Origin: Mangrovihabitans endophyticus
GTDB lineage: Bacteria > Actinomycetota > Actinomycetes > Mycobacteriales > Micromonosporaceae
Length of the DNA: 64,000 bases
Assembly (NCBI RefSeq): GCF_014646155.1
Contig: NZ_BMMX01000005.1
Coordinates: 62,001-126,000, forward strand
Direction: 5' to 3'
Shown: piece after piece, positions 48,991-58,305 of the stretch
Layout: each line of letters opens with the position of its first letter
How positions within the stretch are numbered: the first letter of the stretch is position 1
The notes under the pieces: generated by a model
Seen by the model: only the letters and a program-made list of their open reading frames with translations
Databases searched by the model: none
Told to the model about the DNA's origin: nothing
Made by a program: the position numbers and the translations under genes

Positions 48991-49896
48991 CTACTGCTCG
49001 TCGCGGGACTGCTCGGCCAGGAAACGTTCCAGCTCCGCACCCAGTTCCTCGGCGCTGGGCAGCGACCCCGGCTCGTCGGCCAGGAGGTTTCCGGTGCGGC
49101 CGCGCAGGAATGCGTCGTACTGCTCCTCCAGCGAACTGACCAGCCGGCCGGCCTGCTCGTCGTCCGCCACTTGCTTGTCCACCTCGTCGCGCACCAGGGC
49201 CGCCGCCTCTTGCAGGGTGCCGGTCGGCAGCACCAGGCCGGTGCCCCGGGCGACCGAGTCGACGAGCAGTTCGGCGGCGGCCGGGTAGGCCGTCTGGGCC
49301 AGGTAGTGCGGGACGTGCGCGGCGTACCCCATGGCGTTCCGGCCGTCCTGGCCGAGCCGGTATTCGAGCAGGTTTCCCACGCTCGCCGGCACCTGCACCC
49401 GTTGCAGCCACGACTCGTGCTCGCCGAGCAGGGCGCGGTCGGTGGCGTGCGCCGTGACGCTCACCGGGCGGGTGTGCGGGACGGCCATCGGAATCGCGTT
49501 CAACCCCACCGTGAGACGGACCCCGAACCGGTCGATGAGGCCGGTCACCGCGGCGATGAAACGTTCCCATTGCAGGTCTGGCTCCGGCCCGGCGAGCAGC
49601 AGGAAGGGTGTGCCCTGCTGGTCCTGCAGCAGGTGCAGGGCCAGGCTGGGCTGCTCGTAGCTCTCCCAGTGGTCGGCGACGAAGATCATGGGCGGTCGGC
49701 GGGAACGGTAGTCGAGCAACTGGTCCAGGTCGAACGTGGCGATCACCCGGCCGGGCAACTGCTCCAGCAGGTGGTCCCGGGACAGCTGAATCGAGCTGCC
49801 CGCGTCGACGAAACCGGTGAGCGCCTGGACGAGGACCGGGCCGTCCAGGGCAGGCAGGTCGTCGGCCAACTCGTAGAGCCCCTGTGGGTCGAGCAC
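48991..49896 (-). CDS. PAC2-family protein
   Basis: A 301-residue protein of the PAC2 (proteasome assembly chaperone 2-like) family found throughout Actinobacteria. Family features are TGFVDAGSSIQLSRDHLLEQL near the N-terminus, FLLLAGPEPDLQWERF in the middle and VPHYLAQTAYPAAAELLVD; a charged helical C-terminus (SLEEQYDAFLRGR to ELERFLAEQS) follows. The bacterial role is unknown; a chaperone role with the actinobacterial proteasome is a guess from the name. GTG at 49896 follows GGAGGTCC. Confidence 0.85.
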   Translation of the reverse strand: MLDPQGLYELADDLPALDGPVLVQALTGFVDAGSSIQLSRDHLLEQLPGRVIATFDLDQLLDYRSRRPPMIFVADHWESYEQPSLALHLLQDQQGTPFLLLAGPEPDLQWERFIAAVTGLIDRFGVRLTVGLNAIPMAVPHTRPVSVTAHATDRALLGEHESWLQRVQVPASVGNLLEYRLGQDGRNAMGYAAHVPHYLAQTAYPAAAELLVDSVARGTGLVLPTGTLQEAAALVRDEVDKQVADDEQAGRLVSSLEEQYDAFLRGRTGNLLADEPGSLPSAEELGAELERFLAEQSRDEQ

Positions 49897-50008
49897 GCTG
49901 CGGACCTCCTCGATTGTCGTGCGCCCGCGCGAGCGGGTAACCGTCTACAACACGCGCCGGGCGCCTCCCATTCCACCATCGCGCGGCGCAGCGGGGGAGG
50001 GGTGGGGG

Positions 50009-52333
50009 TCAGACCGGCATGGTCGCGGGTGCCTCGGCGAGGTGCCGGGTGATCTGCTCCGCCGACAACGGCCGGGCGAAGTGGTAGCCCTGGGCGAATC
50101 GGTATCCCATGCGGTGCAGGGTCTGCGCCTGCTCCGCGGTCTCCACACCTTCCGCGATCGCCTTCAGGTGCAGGCCATCGGTGATTTGGATCATCGCGGT
50201 GGCGATCACCGCCTCCTCGGAGCCGCTGCCGATGCCGTCGACGAAGGACTTGTCCACCTTCAGCGTGTCGGTCGGGACGGTACGCAGCAGGCCGAGCGAG
50301 GAGTGTCCGGTGCCGAAGTCGTCCAGCGCCACGCGGACGCCCAGCGAGACGAGCTCGTTCAGGGTGTCCTGGGCGGCGCCGCCGTCGAACACGGCCGTCT
50401 CGGTCACCTCCACCACCAGCCGTTCGGGATCGAAGCCGGTTTCGGTCAGGGCCGCGCGCACGTCGCCGGCGAAGCCGGGCTCGCGCAACTGGCGTGCCGA
50501 GACGTTGACCCCGATCTCGTGCGGCACGGCCGCGCCGAACTGCTCGGTCCAGGCGGCGGCCTGGCGCAGCGCGGACCGCATGATCCAGTCGCCGAGCGGG
50601 ACGATCAGGCCGGTACGTTCGGCGACCGGTACGAACGTGGCCGGGCTGACCGGGTCCCGCCCCGGCGGATGCCACCGCACCAGCGTCTCCAAGCCGGTCC
50701 ACTCTCCGTCGGGCAACCGCACGATCGGCTGGTAGACGAGGGAGAACTCGCCGCCGTCCAGGGCGCGCCGCAGCTCGGCGCCGAGCTGTGCGTCGGCGGT
50801 GCGATCGTGTTCGAGCTGAGCGTCGTAGATCGCGTGCCGGCCCTTGCCGCGTTCCTTGGCGGCGTACATGGCCAGGTCCGCGCGTCGCAGCAGTTCCTGC
50901 GGGGCGGCGCCCGGCCAGGTCTGCGCGAGACCGACGCTGGCTCCGGTCAGCAGGTCGTAACCCAGCGCGTGCACCGGACGGTTCAGCGCCTCGGTGATCC
51001 GGGACAGCACCTCGTCGGACTCCTGCCGGCGCAGGCCGTGCAGCAGCAGGCCGAACTCGTCGCCGCCCAGCCGCGCCACCACATCGCCGTCGCGCACGCA
51101 GGACTCCAGCCGCCGGCCGACCTCGACGAGCAGGGCGTCGCCGACGGCGTGCCCGAGACGGTCGTTGATGGCCTTGAAATCGTCCAGGTCGATCAGGGCC
51201 AGACACAGGGCGTCCCCGTCGGCCGGCATGGCGGCAAGCGCCTCCCGGGTGGCTCGTTCAAACAGGGCGCGGTTGGCCAGCCCGGTGAGTCCGTCGTGGG
51301 TGGCCTGGTGCCGCAGTTGTTCGCGGCCGGCGTCCACGCGGCGCAGCAGCCGCGCGTTTTCGGACAGGGCGGCGAACTGCCGGAACGCCACCAGCGCGGT
51401 GAGCGCCACCGCGGCCACCGCGACCGCGGTGACGGCCGGCCCGGACGCGTGCGCCACCACGAGCAGCAGGCAATCGGTGGAGCCGACCGCCGCGTACGGC
51501 ACCATGCTGAACGGCCGACGGCGCCTCGGGGCGCGCGGCGCGGTGACGGCGCGGCGCTGCCGGTCTGCGGCCAGCGTGACGCAGAACATGGTCGCCGGCA
51601 CGAACATCTGTGCCCCGCTGATGCCCGGATGCACATGGACGAGCATGGGGAACCCGGCGCCACCGGCCGCGCCGACGATCGCCGCGGCGGCCAGCCAGCG
51701 CACCGTCACCAGGTCGAGGCCGGCCAGCCCGCTCGTCGCCACCTTGATGAGGGCCAGTCCGCCGATCAGCCCCAGGGTGGCCAGCAGCAGCATCGGCACC
51801 GTGGCGGACCCGTAGTTGTCGGCGGCACGGACGTCGGCGGTGAAATACCAGGCGAAGATGCCGGCCGTGATGCTGACCGTGAGCGCGTCGAGGACGAAAC
51901 GGACCGTGCGTTCGCGCTGCCGGCGGGCGCCCAGCGGGATCCGCAGCAGCGCCCAGAGCAACACCACCATGGCCAGCGAGTACGCGATGGTGGCGAGCGG
52001 GTCGTGCTCGCGCTGGACGTCGCGGGCGGGATCGCGGATGCCTTGGTGCGCGTCGCTGCCCAGGCCGATCACCACGAAGGCGGCGACCAGCGCGATCGAG
52101 CGCCATAGCCGGCGGGTGGAGTCCTCCAGCCCGTCGGCGGCGGCGGTACGCCAGGCGGCGAGCGTGCTCAGGGCGGTGCCGAGCACGGCCGGCAGCCAGC
52201 CCCACAACACCGGAGTGAGCTGCGCCCGGCTGTTGATGACGAAGATCACCACGGCGGCCAGGACGGACGCGGCGGAGCCGAGCAGCAGCGGGGTGACACG
52301 CGGCCGGGCCACTTGTCCTTGCCCACCTGACAT
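50009..52333 (-). CDS. membrane GGDEF-EAL protein (c-di-GMP synthase/phosphodiesterase)
   Basis: A 774-residue protein with about nine membrane segments (1-320), a linker, a GGDEF domain (345-500) and an EAL domain (515-765). GGDEF is intact (423-427) and the I-site RDGD (414-417) is present, unlike the GGDEF protein at the window start. The EAL domain keeps ETLVRW (Thr for Ala, harmless), VNVSARQL, DDFGTGHSSL, KVDKSFV, AEGVET and QGYHFARPL, so both activities are possible. ATG at 52333 follows GAGGAGTC. A tandem-repeat leader precedes it. Confidence 0.92.
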   Translation of the reverse strand: MSGGQGQVARPRVTPLLLGSAASVLAAVVIFVINSRAQLTPVLWGWLPAVLGTALSTLAAWRTAAADGLEDSTRRLWRSIALVAAFVVIGLGSDAHQGIRDPARDVQREHDPLATIAYSLAMVVLLWALLRIPLGARRQRERTVRFVLDALTVSITAGIFAWYFTADVRAADNYGSATVPMLLLATLGLIGGLALIKVATSGLAGLDLVTVRWLAAAAIVGAAGGAGFPMLVHVHPGISGAQMFVPATMFCVTLAADRQRRAVTAPRAPRRRRPFSMVPYAAVGSTDCLLLVVAHASGPAVTAVAVAAVALTALVAFRQFAALSENARLLRRVDAGREQLRHQATHDGLTGLANRALFERATREALAAMPADGDALCLALIDLDDFKAINDRLGHAVGDALLVEVGRRLESCVRDGDVVARLGGDEFGLLLHGLRRQESDEVLSRITEALNRPVHALGYDLLTGASVGLAQTWPGAAPQELLRRADLAMYAAKERGKGRHAIYDAQLEHDRTADAQLGAELRRALDGGEFSLVYQPIVRLPDGEWTGLETLVRWHPPGRDPVSPATFVPVAERTGLIVPLGDWIMRSALRQAAAWTEQFGAAVPHEIGVNVSARQLREPGFAGDVRAALTETGFDPERLVVEVTETAVFDGGAAQDTLNELVSLGVRVALDDFGTGHSSLGLLRTVPTDTLKVDKSFVDGIGSGSEEAVIATAMIQITDGLHLKAIAEGVETAEQAQTLHRMGYRFAQGYHFARPLSAEQITRHLAEAPATMPV

Positions 52334-52377
52334 CTGCCGACTCCTCGCTGCGGTTGCGCGTCCGTGTCGCCTATCGG

Positions 52378-52450
52378 CCCTCGCCCCGCCCGCATGAGAA
52401 CCCTCGCCCCGCCCGCATGAGAAAGGCCCTCGCCCCCTCCCTCGTGCGAA
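52378..52450. repeat. tandem 23-bp repeats upstream of the GGDEF-EAL gene
   Basis: Two perfect 23-bp copies (52378-52400 and 52401-52423, each starting CCCTCGCCCCGCCCGCATGA) are followed three bases later by a decayed third copy (52427-52450, CCCTCGCCCCCTCCC...). They lie 45-117 nt before the leftward start codon, inside the likely promoter/leader of the GGDEF-EAL gene. Confidence 0.85.
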
Positions 52451-52580
52451 GGCCGCCGGAGGCCCGGCCGCCGCGGCGCGGCACGCCGGGCGGCACGTGC
52501 ATGTGCGTTCGGTTCGCCTGCACGTGCATCGGCACGGCACAATGGTGTGAAGATCCGCTTGATGCTTTCGGGGTGATCGC

Positions 52581-53330
52581 GTGAACGAACCCGTCGACCC
52601 GGCTGCCGGGGACGCGGCCGCGGGGGACCGGGCCGCCGTGGGACCGGCAGCTCCGGCCGCCGACGAGCCGGGCACCGAGGCCACCGGCCCGCCGGGCTCG
52701 CTGTGGGCCAGGATGAAGGCCGACCCGCAGTACGCACCGGAGCATCTCGCGCTGGAGGCCGCGCGCCGTCTCGGCCCCGAGGCGCACCAGTGGGCGGAGC
52801 GGATGCGGTCCGCGCAGCCCGGCGCGGACCCCGAGGCGCTGGCCCAGATGGCGGTCCGCCGCTTCACCAACCTGGCCCGGCTGTCCGGCGCCGTCTCCGG
52901 TGCTACCGGCCTGCCCGGAGCGGTGGCCGACGTCGGCGTGCTGGCCTGGACCCAGTCCCGGATGGTGCTGCACATCGCCGCGGCGTACGGGCGCGATCCG
53001 TCCGCCCCGGAACGCGCCACCGAGCTGCTCGTGCTGATGAGGGTGCACAAGGGCGCCGAGACGGCGCGCGTGGCGCTGGGCGTGGCCGCCGGCCGCGAGC
53101 GAGCCGCGCGGCTGTTCGACGGTGCGGCCGGGCGCCCGCTCAGCGGTGTGGTGATGCGACTGGGCGTCAAGCTGGCACAGATGGCCGGTGTCCGCGCGGC
53201 GAAACGGGTGTTCGCCAAGATCATTCCGGGTGCCGCGGTGATCCTCGGCACCTGGGTCAACTCGGCGGCCACCAAGGACCTCGCCCGCCGGGCCCGGGAG
53301 ACCTATCGCACCGCGGCGCCGGAAGGCTAG
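52581..53330 (+). CDS. EcsC-family protein
   Basis: A 249-residue protein. A low-complexity acidic N-terminus of about 40 residues precedes the EcsC-like region (MAVRRFTNLARLSGAVSGATGLPGAVADVGVLAWTQSRM), a hydrophobic centre and KRVFAKIIPGAAVILGTWVNSAATKDLARRA at the end. EcsC was named after a Bacillus gene linked to secretion and competence; its function is unclear. GTG at 52581 follows GGGGTGATC. It is divergent from the GGDEF-EAL gene. Confidence 0.8.
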   Translation: MNEPVDPAAGDAAAGDRAAVGPAAPAADEPGTEATGPPGSLWARMKADPQYAPEHLALEAARRLGPEAHQWAERMRSAQPGADPEALAQMAVRRFTNLARLSGAVSGATGLPGAVADVGVLAWTQSRMVLHIAAAYGRDPSAPERATELLVLMRVHKGAETARVALGVAAGRERAARLFDGAAGRPLSGVVMRLGVKLAQMAGVRAAKRVFAKIIPGAAVILGTWVNSAATKDLARRARETYRTAAPEG

Positions 53331-53426
53331 CCGTGCCGGCCGGGGCTCCGGCCGATTCCGCTCAGATGCGCCGCCCGGCTACCGATGTGGTCCCGGTGGC
53401 GACACGACCGGCGGGAGGTGAGGCGG

Positions 53427-54059
53427 GTGCGGCGCGGAAACTGGGTGATGCTGCTGGCGGCGCCGCTCCTGCTGAGCGGCTGCAACGTGGTCGACACGCT
53501 CACCGGCACACCCGCCGCCGGCCCCGTGAGCAGCGGTTCCGCGGCCGGTGACGCCGCGCCGACCGGCAACAGCGGCGACAACTGGCTGGTGTACGCCGAG
53601 GGCAGCCCCACGCCGTCGCCGCGCCCCAGCTACCCGGCCGTCGAGCCGGATCCCGTGGAGACCGGGTTCCTGCCGCTGGAGACGGCGTCGCCCACCCCGG
53701 AGACCACCCCGACCGCCACCTGTTCGCCGAACATGTTCGCGTTCGACAAGATCCAGACGGCGTACGTCGATCCGGGCCCGACCAGTGCCGTGGTCACCTG
53801 GTACAACGTCGGTGGCGCCAACCTGATCGAGTTCCGGCTGACCGCGATCAGCCAGGACCTGACCGGCGGGCGGCAGCGCGACGTCGGCTGGGTGACGGTG
53901 CAGCCGAGCACGTCGTGCGGCTGGATGAGCGCCACGGTGCCCGGCCTGGACCGGCAGACCCGCTACGTGTTCTCGGTGGACGCGGTGGCGACCCGGCACA
54001 GCGGGGCCGGCACCCGCGCCTCGACGGTGGCGCGTTCCCTGGTGACGAGCACCACCTGA
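53427..54059 (+). CDS. secreted lipoprotein with fibronectin-III-like domain
   Basis: A 210-residue protein. The signal peptide (WVMLLAAPLLLSGC) ends in the lipobox LSGC, so it should be tethered outside the membrane. A Ser/Thr/Pro-rich stalk (about 30-95, TPSPRPSYP, TASPTPETTPT) leads to a beta-rich domain of about 110 residues with AVVTWYNVGGANLIEFRLTA and VPGLDRQTRYVFSVDAVA, the pattern of a fibronectin type III fold. A cysteine pair may form a disulphide. GTG 53427 with GGGAGGTGAGG upstream is chosen. Function unknown. Confidence 0.78.
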   Translation: MRRGNWVMLLAAPLLLSGCNVVDTLTGTPAAGPVSSGSAAGDAAPTGNSGDNWLVYAEGSPTPSPRPSYPAVEPDPVETGFLPLETASPTPETTPTATCSPNMFAFDKIQTAYVDPGPTSAVVTWYNVGGANLIEFRLTAISQDLTGGRQRDVGWVTVQPSTSCGWMSATVPGLDRQTRYVFSVDAVATRHSGAGTRASTVARSLVTSTT

Positions 54060-54061
54060 GG

Positions 54062-54102
54062 AACCTCCCCGTCCGGTTCGGTCGCGCCGGGACGGGAGGT
54101 TT
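54062..54102 (+). terminator. terminator after the lipoprotein gene
   Basis: AACCTCCCCGTCC pairs with GGGACGGGAGGTT with one bulged C, three bases past the stop, and is followed by TTCG. The loop is 15 nt. Confidence 0.65.
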
Positions 54103-54144
54103 CGCCCGGCCGGGGCCCGTGGAGCAGGCTCTAAGCTTCCGGTC

Positions 54145-55716
54145 ATGGAAGGCATCGTCGACACGGTCGTGCTGGTGGCGATCGCCGTGCTCGGGGCGGC
54201 GCTGGCGCGCCGGCTCGGCTTCATCGCGCCGCTCGTGCTGCTGGTCGCCGGACTCGCGTTGTCCGTGCTGCCGGGCATGCCGGACGTGCACGTCGAACCG
54301 GACCTGGTGCTGGTCGGCATCCTGCCGCCGTTGCTCTACGTGGCCGCGCTGCAGACCTCGGTGCCGGCCTTCCGGCGGGCGCTGCGGCCGATTCTGCTGC
54401 TGGCGGTCGGGCTGGTGGTGTTCACCGCGCTGGTGGTGGGCTTCGTGGTGCACGCGGTGCTGCCGCAGGTGCCGCTCTCCGGCTGCATCGCGCTCGGCGC
54501 GGTGGTGGCCCCGCCGGATGCGGTGTCGGCCACCGCGATCGCCCGGCGCATCGGCCTGCCCCGCCGCGTGGTGACCATTCTGGAGGGGGAGAGCCTGCTC
54601 AACGACGCGACCGCCCTGGTGCTGCTGCGCGTCTCGGCGGGCGCGTTGACCGGCCTCGCGGTGGGCTTCTGGGACATCACCGGCCGGGTGGTGCTCACCG
54701 CCGGCGGCGGCCTGCTGATCGGCATGGCCGCCGCGGTGGGCGCCGCCTGGCTGCACCGCCGGATCTCGGATGCCTTGCTGGACGACGCCGTATCGCTGCT
54801 CACGCCGTTCGTGGTGGTGATCGTCGCGGAGGAGGCCCAGGCGTCCAGCGTGGTGGCGGTGGTGGTGGCCGGGTTGTACCTGGGGCACCGCATCCCGTAC
54901 CTGCTGTCGCCGACCTCCCGGCTGCAGATGGAAGCGGTCTGGCGGCTGATCATCTTCTTGCTGGAGGGCGTGGTCTTCCTGCTGGTCGGCCTGCAACTGC
55001 GGGAACTCGTGGGCGACCTGGAGACCGGTGCGGTGACCACCGTGGCGGTCACCGGCCTGGTGTTCGCGACGGTGGTGGCGGCCCGGTTCGCCTGGATGTA
55101 CCCGGCCACGTACCTGGCCCGCCTGATCCCGCGGATCCGGGCCCGCGAGGACCGCCCGCCACCGTCGGTGCCCACCGTCATCGCCTGGGCCGGCATGCGC
55201 GGCGTGGTGACGCTGGCCGCGGTGCTGTCGCTGCCGGCCGGCACGCAGGTGGCCGGCGGCTACCCGCGAGACCTGTTCGTGTTCGTCGCCTTCGCGATCA
55301 TCGTGCTCACCCTGCTGGTGCAGGGCACCACGTTGCCGATTCTGGCCCGCCGGACGGGGGTGCGCGAGGACTCCAGCGCCGAGGACGCCCTCGCCGAGGC
55401 GAGCGTGCAGTACGCGGCGACCCAGGCGGCGCTGCGGCGGCTGGAGGAGCACGCGGACGGCGCGCCGGCCTCGGTCGTGGAGCGGCTGCGCGGGCTGGCG
55501 GACAACCGGGCCAACGGCGCCTGGGAACGGCTCGGCAGCCAGGAACGGGAAACGCCGTCCGCGGCGTACGGTCGGTTGCGCCGAGAGATGATCAAAGCGG
55601 AGCGTCACGTGTTCAAACTCGCGCGCAACGAGGGCCGGATCCCGGAGGAGGTGCTGACCCGCGCCCAACGCGATCTCGACCTGGAAGAATCCCAGTTGCA
55701 ACGGAGCGAAGATTGA
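54145..55716 (+). CDS. Na+/H+ antiporter (CPA1/NhaP-Nhe type)
   Basis: A 523-residue antiporter with about 12 membrane segments and a C-terminal cytoplasmic tail of about 110 residues. Key motifs are APPDAVSATAIARRIGLP and ILEGESLLNDATALVLLR, which hold the ion-binding Asp and Asn-Asp residues, and WAGMRGVVTLAAVLSLP. It exports Na+ in exchange for protons and helps pH and salt balance. The tail ends in a charged helical segment and overlaps the zinc-finger gene by 4 nt. Confidence 0.92.
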   Translation: MEGIVDTVVLVAIAVLGAALARRLGFIAPLVLLVAGLALSVLPGMPDVHVEPDLVLVGILPPLLYVAALQTSVPAFRRALRPILLLAVGLVVFTALVVGFVVHAVLPQVPLSGCIALGAVVAPPDAVSATAIARRIGLPRRVVTILEGESLLNDATALVLLRVSAGALTGLAVGFWDITGRVVLTAGGGLLIGMAAAVGAAWLHRRISDALLDDAVSLLTPFVVVIVAEEAQASSVVAVVVAGLYLGHRIPYLLSPTSRLQMEAVWRLIIFLLEGVVFLLVGLQLRELVGDLETGAVTTVAVTGLVFATVVAARFAWMYPATYLARLIPRIRAREDRPPPSVPTVIAWAGMRGVVTLAAVLSLPAGTQVAGGYPRDLFVFVAFAIIVLTLLVQGTTLPILARRTGVREDSSAEDALAEASVQYAATQAALRRLEEHADGAPASVVERLRGLADNRANGAWERLGSQERETPSAAYGRLRREMIKAERHVFKLARNEGRIPEEVLTRAQRDLDLEESQLQRSED

Positions 55717-55976
55717 CCTGCGAGCACCTCAAGGACGCCGCCGAGCCGGCTCCGCAGACCCCGTACGGGCAGGGCTGCCCGGCCTGCGAACGCGACGGCC
55801 ACACCGACTGGGTGCACCTGCGCCTGTGCCTGACCTGCGGCCTGGTCGCCTGCTGCGATTCCTCCCCGCGCCGGCACATGTCCGGGCACCACGCGGACAC
55901 CGGGCATCCGGTGATGCGTTCCTTCGAACCCGGCGAGGACTGGCGCTGGTGTTTCGACGACCACCTGCTCGGATGA
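55713..55976 (+). CDS. UBP-type zinc finger protein
   Basis: An 87-residue protein that is almost wholly a UBP-type zinc finger: CEHL, CPACERDGHTDWVHLRLCLTCG and HMSGHHADTGHPVMRSF supply the Cys and His ligands, and WRWCFDDH closes the domain. In eukaryotes this fold binds the free C-terminus of ubiquitin. The TTG start overlaps the antiporter stop (TTGA) with GGAGCG ahead, so the two are translationally coupled. Its role beside the antiporter is unknown. Confidence 0.85.
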   Translation: MTCEHLKDAAEPAPQTPYGQGCPACERDGHTDWVHLRLCLTCGLVACCDSSPRRHMSGHHADTGHPVMRSFEPGEDWRWCFDDHLLG

Positions 55977-56193
55977 CACCGGCCCGGGGCGTCCGCACCG
56001 GCCCCTCATCGAGGGAAGTATCTGCGGGTAACCGGACAGTCGCGCAGACGGCCGTCGGGGCCATCGGTGACAATGACCGCTGACGCGGCCACGCGGGATT
56101 GAACCGGCCGCAGGTGGGGCAGTGATGCCCCCACTGCGCTACGGCCCCGGGCGTGGACGCGGCGAGGATCTGTCGAGGGAGTGGGAGCACAAC

Positions 56194-58305
56194 ATGCAGG
56201 TGTGGCCTGGCCATCGGTATCCGCTGGGCGCCACGTACGACGGGACGGGCACGAATTTCGCGATCTTCTCCGAGGTGGCGGAGGCCGTCGAGCTTTGTCT
56301 CTTCGATCCCTCGGGCAACGAGCGCAAGGTTCAGCTGCACGAGCAGGACGCCTTCGTGTGGCATGCCTACCTGCCGGGCGTGGAGCCGGGCCAGCGGTAC
56401 GGGTACCGGGTCTACGGCCCGTACGACCCCTCACGCGGCCTGCGGTGCAATCCGCACAAGCTGCTGCTGGACCCGTACGCTCGCGCGGTCGACGCGGACA
56501 TCGACTGGCATCCGTCGCTGTACTCGTACCATTTCGACAATCCGGATGAGATGTCGGACCTGGACTCCGCGCCGCACATGGCCAAGGGTGTGGTGATCAA
56601 CCCGTACTTCGATTGGGGCAACGACCGCCGCCCGGACATCCCGTACCACCATTCGGTGATCTACGAGGCGCACGTCAAGGGGCTCACCGAACAGCACCCG
56701 GACGTGCCGCGGGACATGCGGGGGACGTACGCGGCCATCGGTCACCCGGCGATCATCGAGCACCTCAAGAGCCTCGGTGTGACCGCTCTGGAGCTCATGC
56801 CGGTGCACCAGTTCGTGCACGACAACCGGCTGGCCGACCTGGGTCTGCACAACTACTGGGGGTACAACACCCTGGGCTTCTTCGCGCCGTACCACGGCTA
56901 CTCGGCTACCGGCTCGCTGGGCCAGCAGACCCAGGAGTTCCGCGGCATGGTCAAGGCGCTGCACGCCGCGGGCATGGAAGTCATCCTCGACGTGGTCTAC
57001 AACCACACCGCGGAGGGCAACCACCTCGGGCCCACGATGAGCCTCAAGGGCATCGACAACCGCACCTACTACCGCCTGGTGGACGACCAGCCGCAGTTCT
57101 ACATGGACTACACCGGCACGGGTAACAGCCTGAACGTGCGCAGCCCGCACAGCCTTCAGTTGATCATGGACTCGTTGCGGTACTGGGTGTCCGAGATGCA
57201 CGTCGACGGCTTCCGCTTCGACCTGGCCTCCACCCTGGCCCGCGAGTTCTACGACGTGGACCGGCTGTCCACGTTCTTCGAGGTGGTGCAGCAGGACCCG
57301 GTGGTCGGGCAGGTCAAGCTCATCGCCGAGCCGTGGGACGTGGGACCGGGCGGATACCAGGTGGGCAACTTCCCGCCGAACTGGACCGAGTGGAACGGCA
57401 AGTACCGGGACACGGTCCGTGACTTCTGGCGTGGCGAGCCGGCCACCCTGGCCGAGTTCGCCAGCCGGATCACCGGCTCCGCCGACCTCTATCAGGACGA
57501 CGGGCGCAAGCCGTTCCACTCGATCAACTTCGTCACCGCGCACGACGGCTTCACGCTGCACGACCTGGTGTCGTACAACGACAAGCACAACGAGGCCAAC
57601 GGCGAGGAGAACCGGGACGGGGAGAGCCACAACCGCTCCTGGAACTGCGGCGTCGAGGGCCCCACCGACGACCGCAGCGTGCAGGCGTTGCGCTCCCGGC
57701 AGCGGCGCAACTTCCTGGCCACGCTGCTGCTCAGCCAGGGCGTCCCGATGATCTCCCACGGCGACGAGATGGCCCGCACCCAGCGCGGCAACAACAACGC
57801 GTACTGCCAGGACAACGAGATCGCGTGGGTCGACTGGGAGCACGCCGACGAAGATCTGCTGGAGTTCACCCGCAAGCTGACCGCGTTCCGGCACCGGCAC
57901 CAGGTGTTCCAGCGCCGGCGTTTCTTCACCGGTCTGCCGGTGACCGCCCGTGGTGGCGGCGACCCGCTACCCGACCTGGAATGGTTCACCCCGGACGGGC
58001 GTCAGATGACCGGCGACGACTGGGGCAACGACTTCGGCCGGGCGGTCGCCTTGTTCGTCAACGGCGAGGGCATCCGGGAACGCGGCCGGTACGGCCAGCG
58101 TCACGTGGACAGCTCCTTCTTCCTGTGTTTCAACGCGCACGACGCGCCCATCGAGTTCGCCACGCCCCCGGCCGAGTACGGGGAGAAGTGGGAGAAGGTC
58201 ATCGAGACCGCCGAACCGTCGCCGGACCGTCCGTCGGTGGTCGAGGCGAACTCGATGATCATCGTTCCGGATCGCTCGCTCATCGTCTTGGACAGGACGG
58301 TCTAA
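56194..58305 (+). CDS. glgX: glycogen debranching enzyme GlgX/TreX
   Basis: A 703-residue GH13 isoamylase-type enzyme that cuts alpha-1,6 branches of glycogen. The N-terminal CBM48 domain ([18 protein letters not shown]) precedes the barrel with VVYNHTAEG, the nucleophile Asp in FRFDLAS, the acid Glu in LIAEPWD and the third acid in [11 protein letters not shown] at 56194 is chosen for its GGGAG site. Its stop shares one base with treY (TAATG). The debranched chains are the substrate of TreY and TreZ. Confidence 0.94.
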   Translation: MQVWPGHRYPLGATYDGTGTNFAIFSEVAEAVELCLFDPSGNERKVQLHEQDAFVWHAYLPGVEPGQRYGYRVYGPYDPSRGLRCNPHKLLLDPYARAVDADIDWHPSLYSYHFDNPDEMSDLDSAPHMAKGVVINPYFDWGNDRRPDIPYHHSVIYEAHVKGLTEQHPDVPRDMRGTYAAIGHPAIIEHLKSLGVTALELMPVHQFVHDNRLADLGLHNYWGYNTLGFFAPYHGYSATGSLGQQTQEFRGMVKALHAAGMEVILDVVYNHTAEGNHLGPTMSLKGIDNRTYYRLVDDQPQFYMDYTGTGNSLNVRSPHSLQLIMDSLRYWVSEMHVDGFRFDLASTLAREFYDVDRLSTFFEVVQQDPVVGQVKLIAEPWDVGPGGYQVGNFPPNWTEWNGKYRDTVRDFWRGEPATLAEFASRITGSADLYQDDGRKPFHSINFVTAHDGFTLHDLVSYNDKHNEANGEENRDGESHNRSWNCGVEGPTDDRSVQALRSRQRRNFLATLLLSQGVPMISHGDEMARTQRGNNNAYCQDNEIAWVDWEHADEDLLEFTRKLTAFRHRHQVFQRRRFFTGLPVTARGGGDPLPDLEWFTPDGRQMTGDDWGNDFGRAVALFVNGEGIRERGRYGQRHVDSSFFLCFNAHDAPIEFATPPAEYGEKWEKVIETAEPSPDRPSVVEANSMIIVPDRSLIVLDRTV

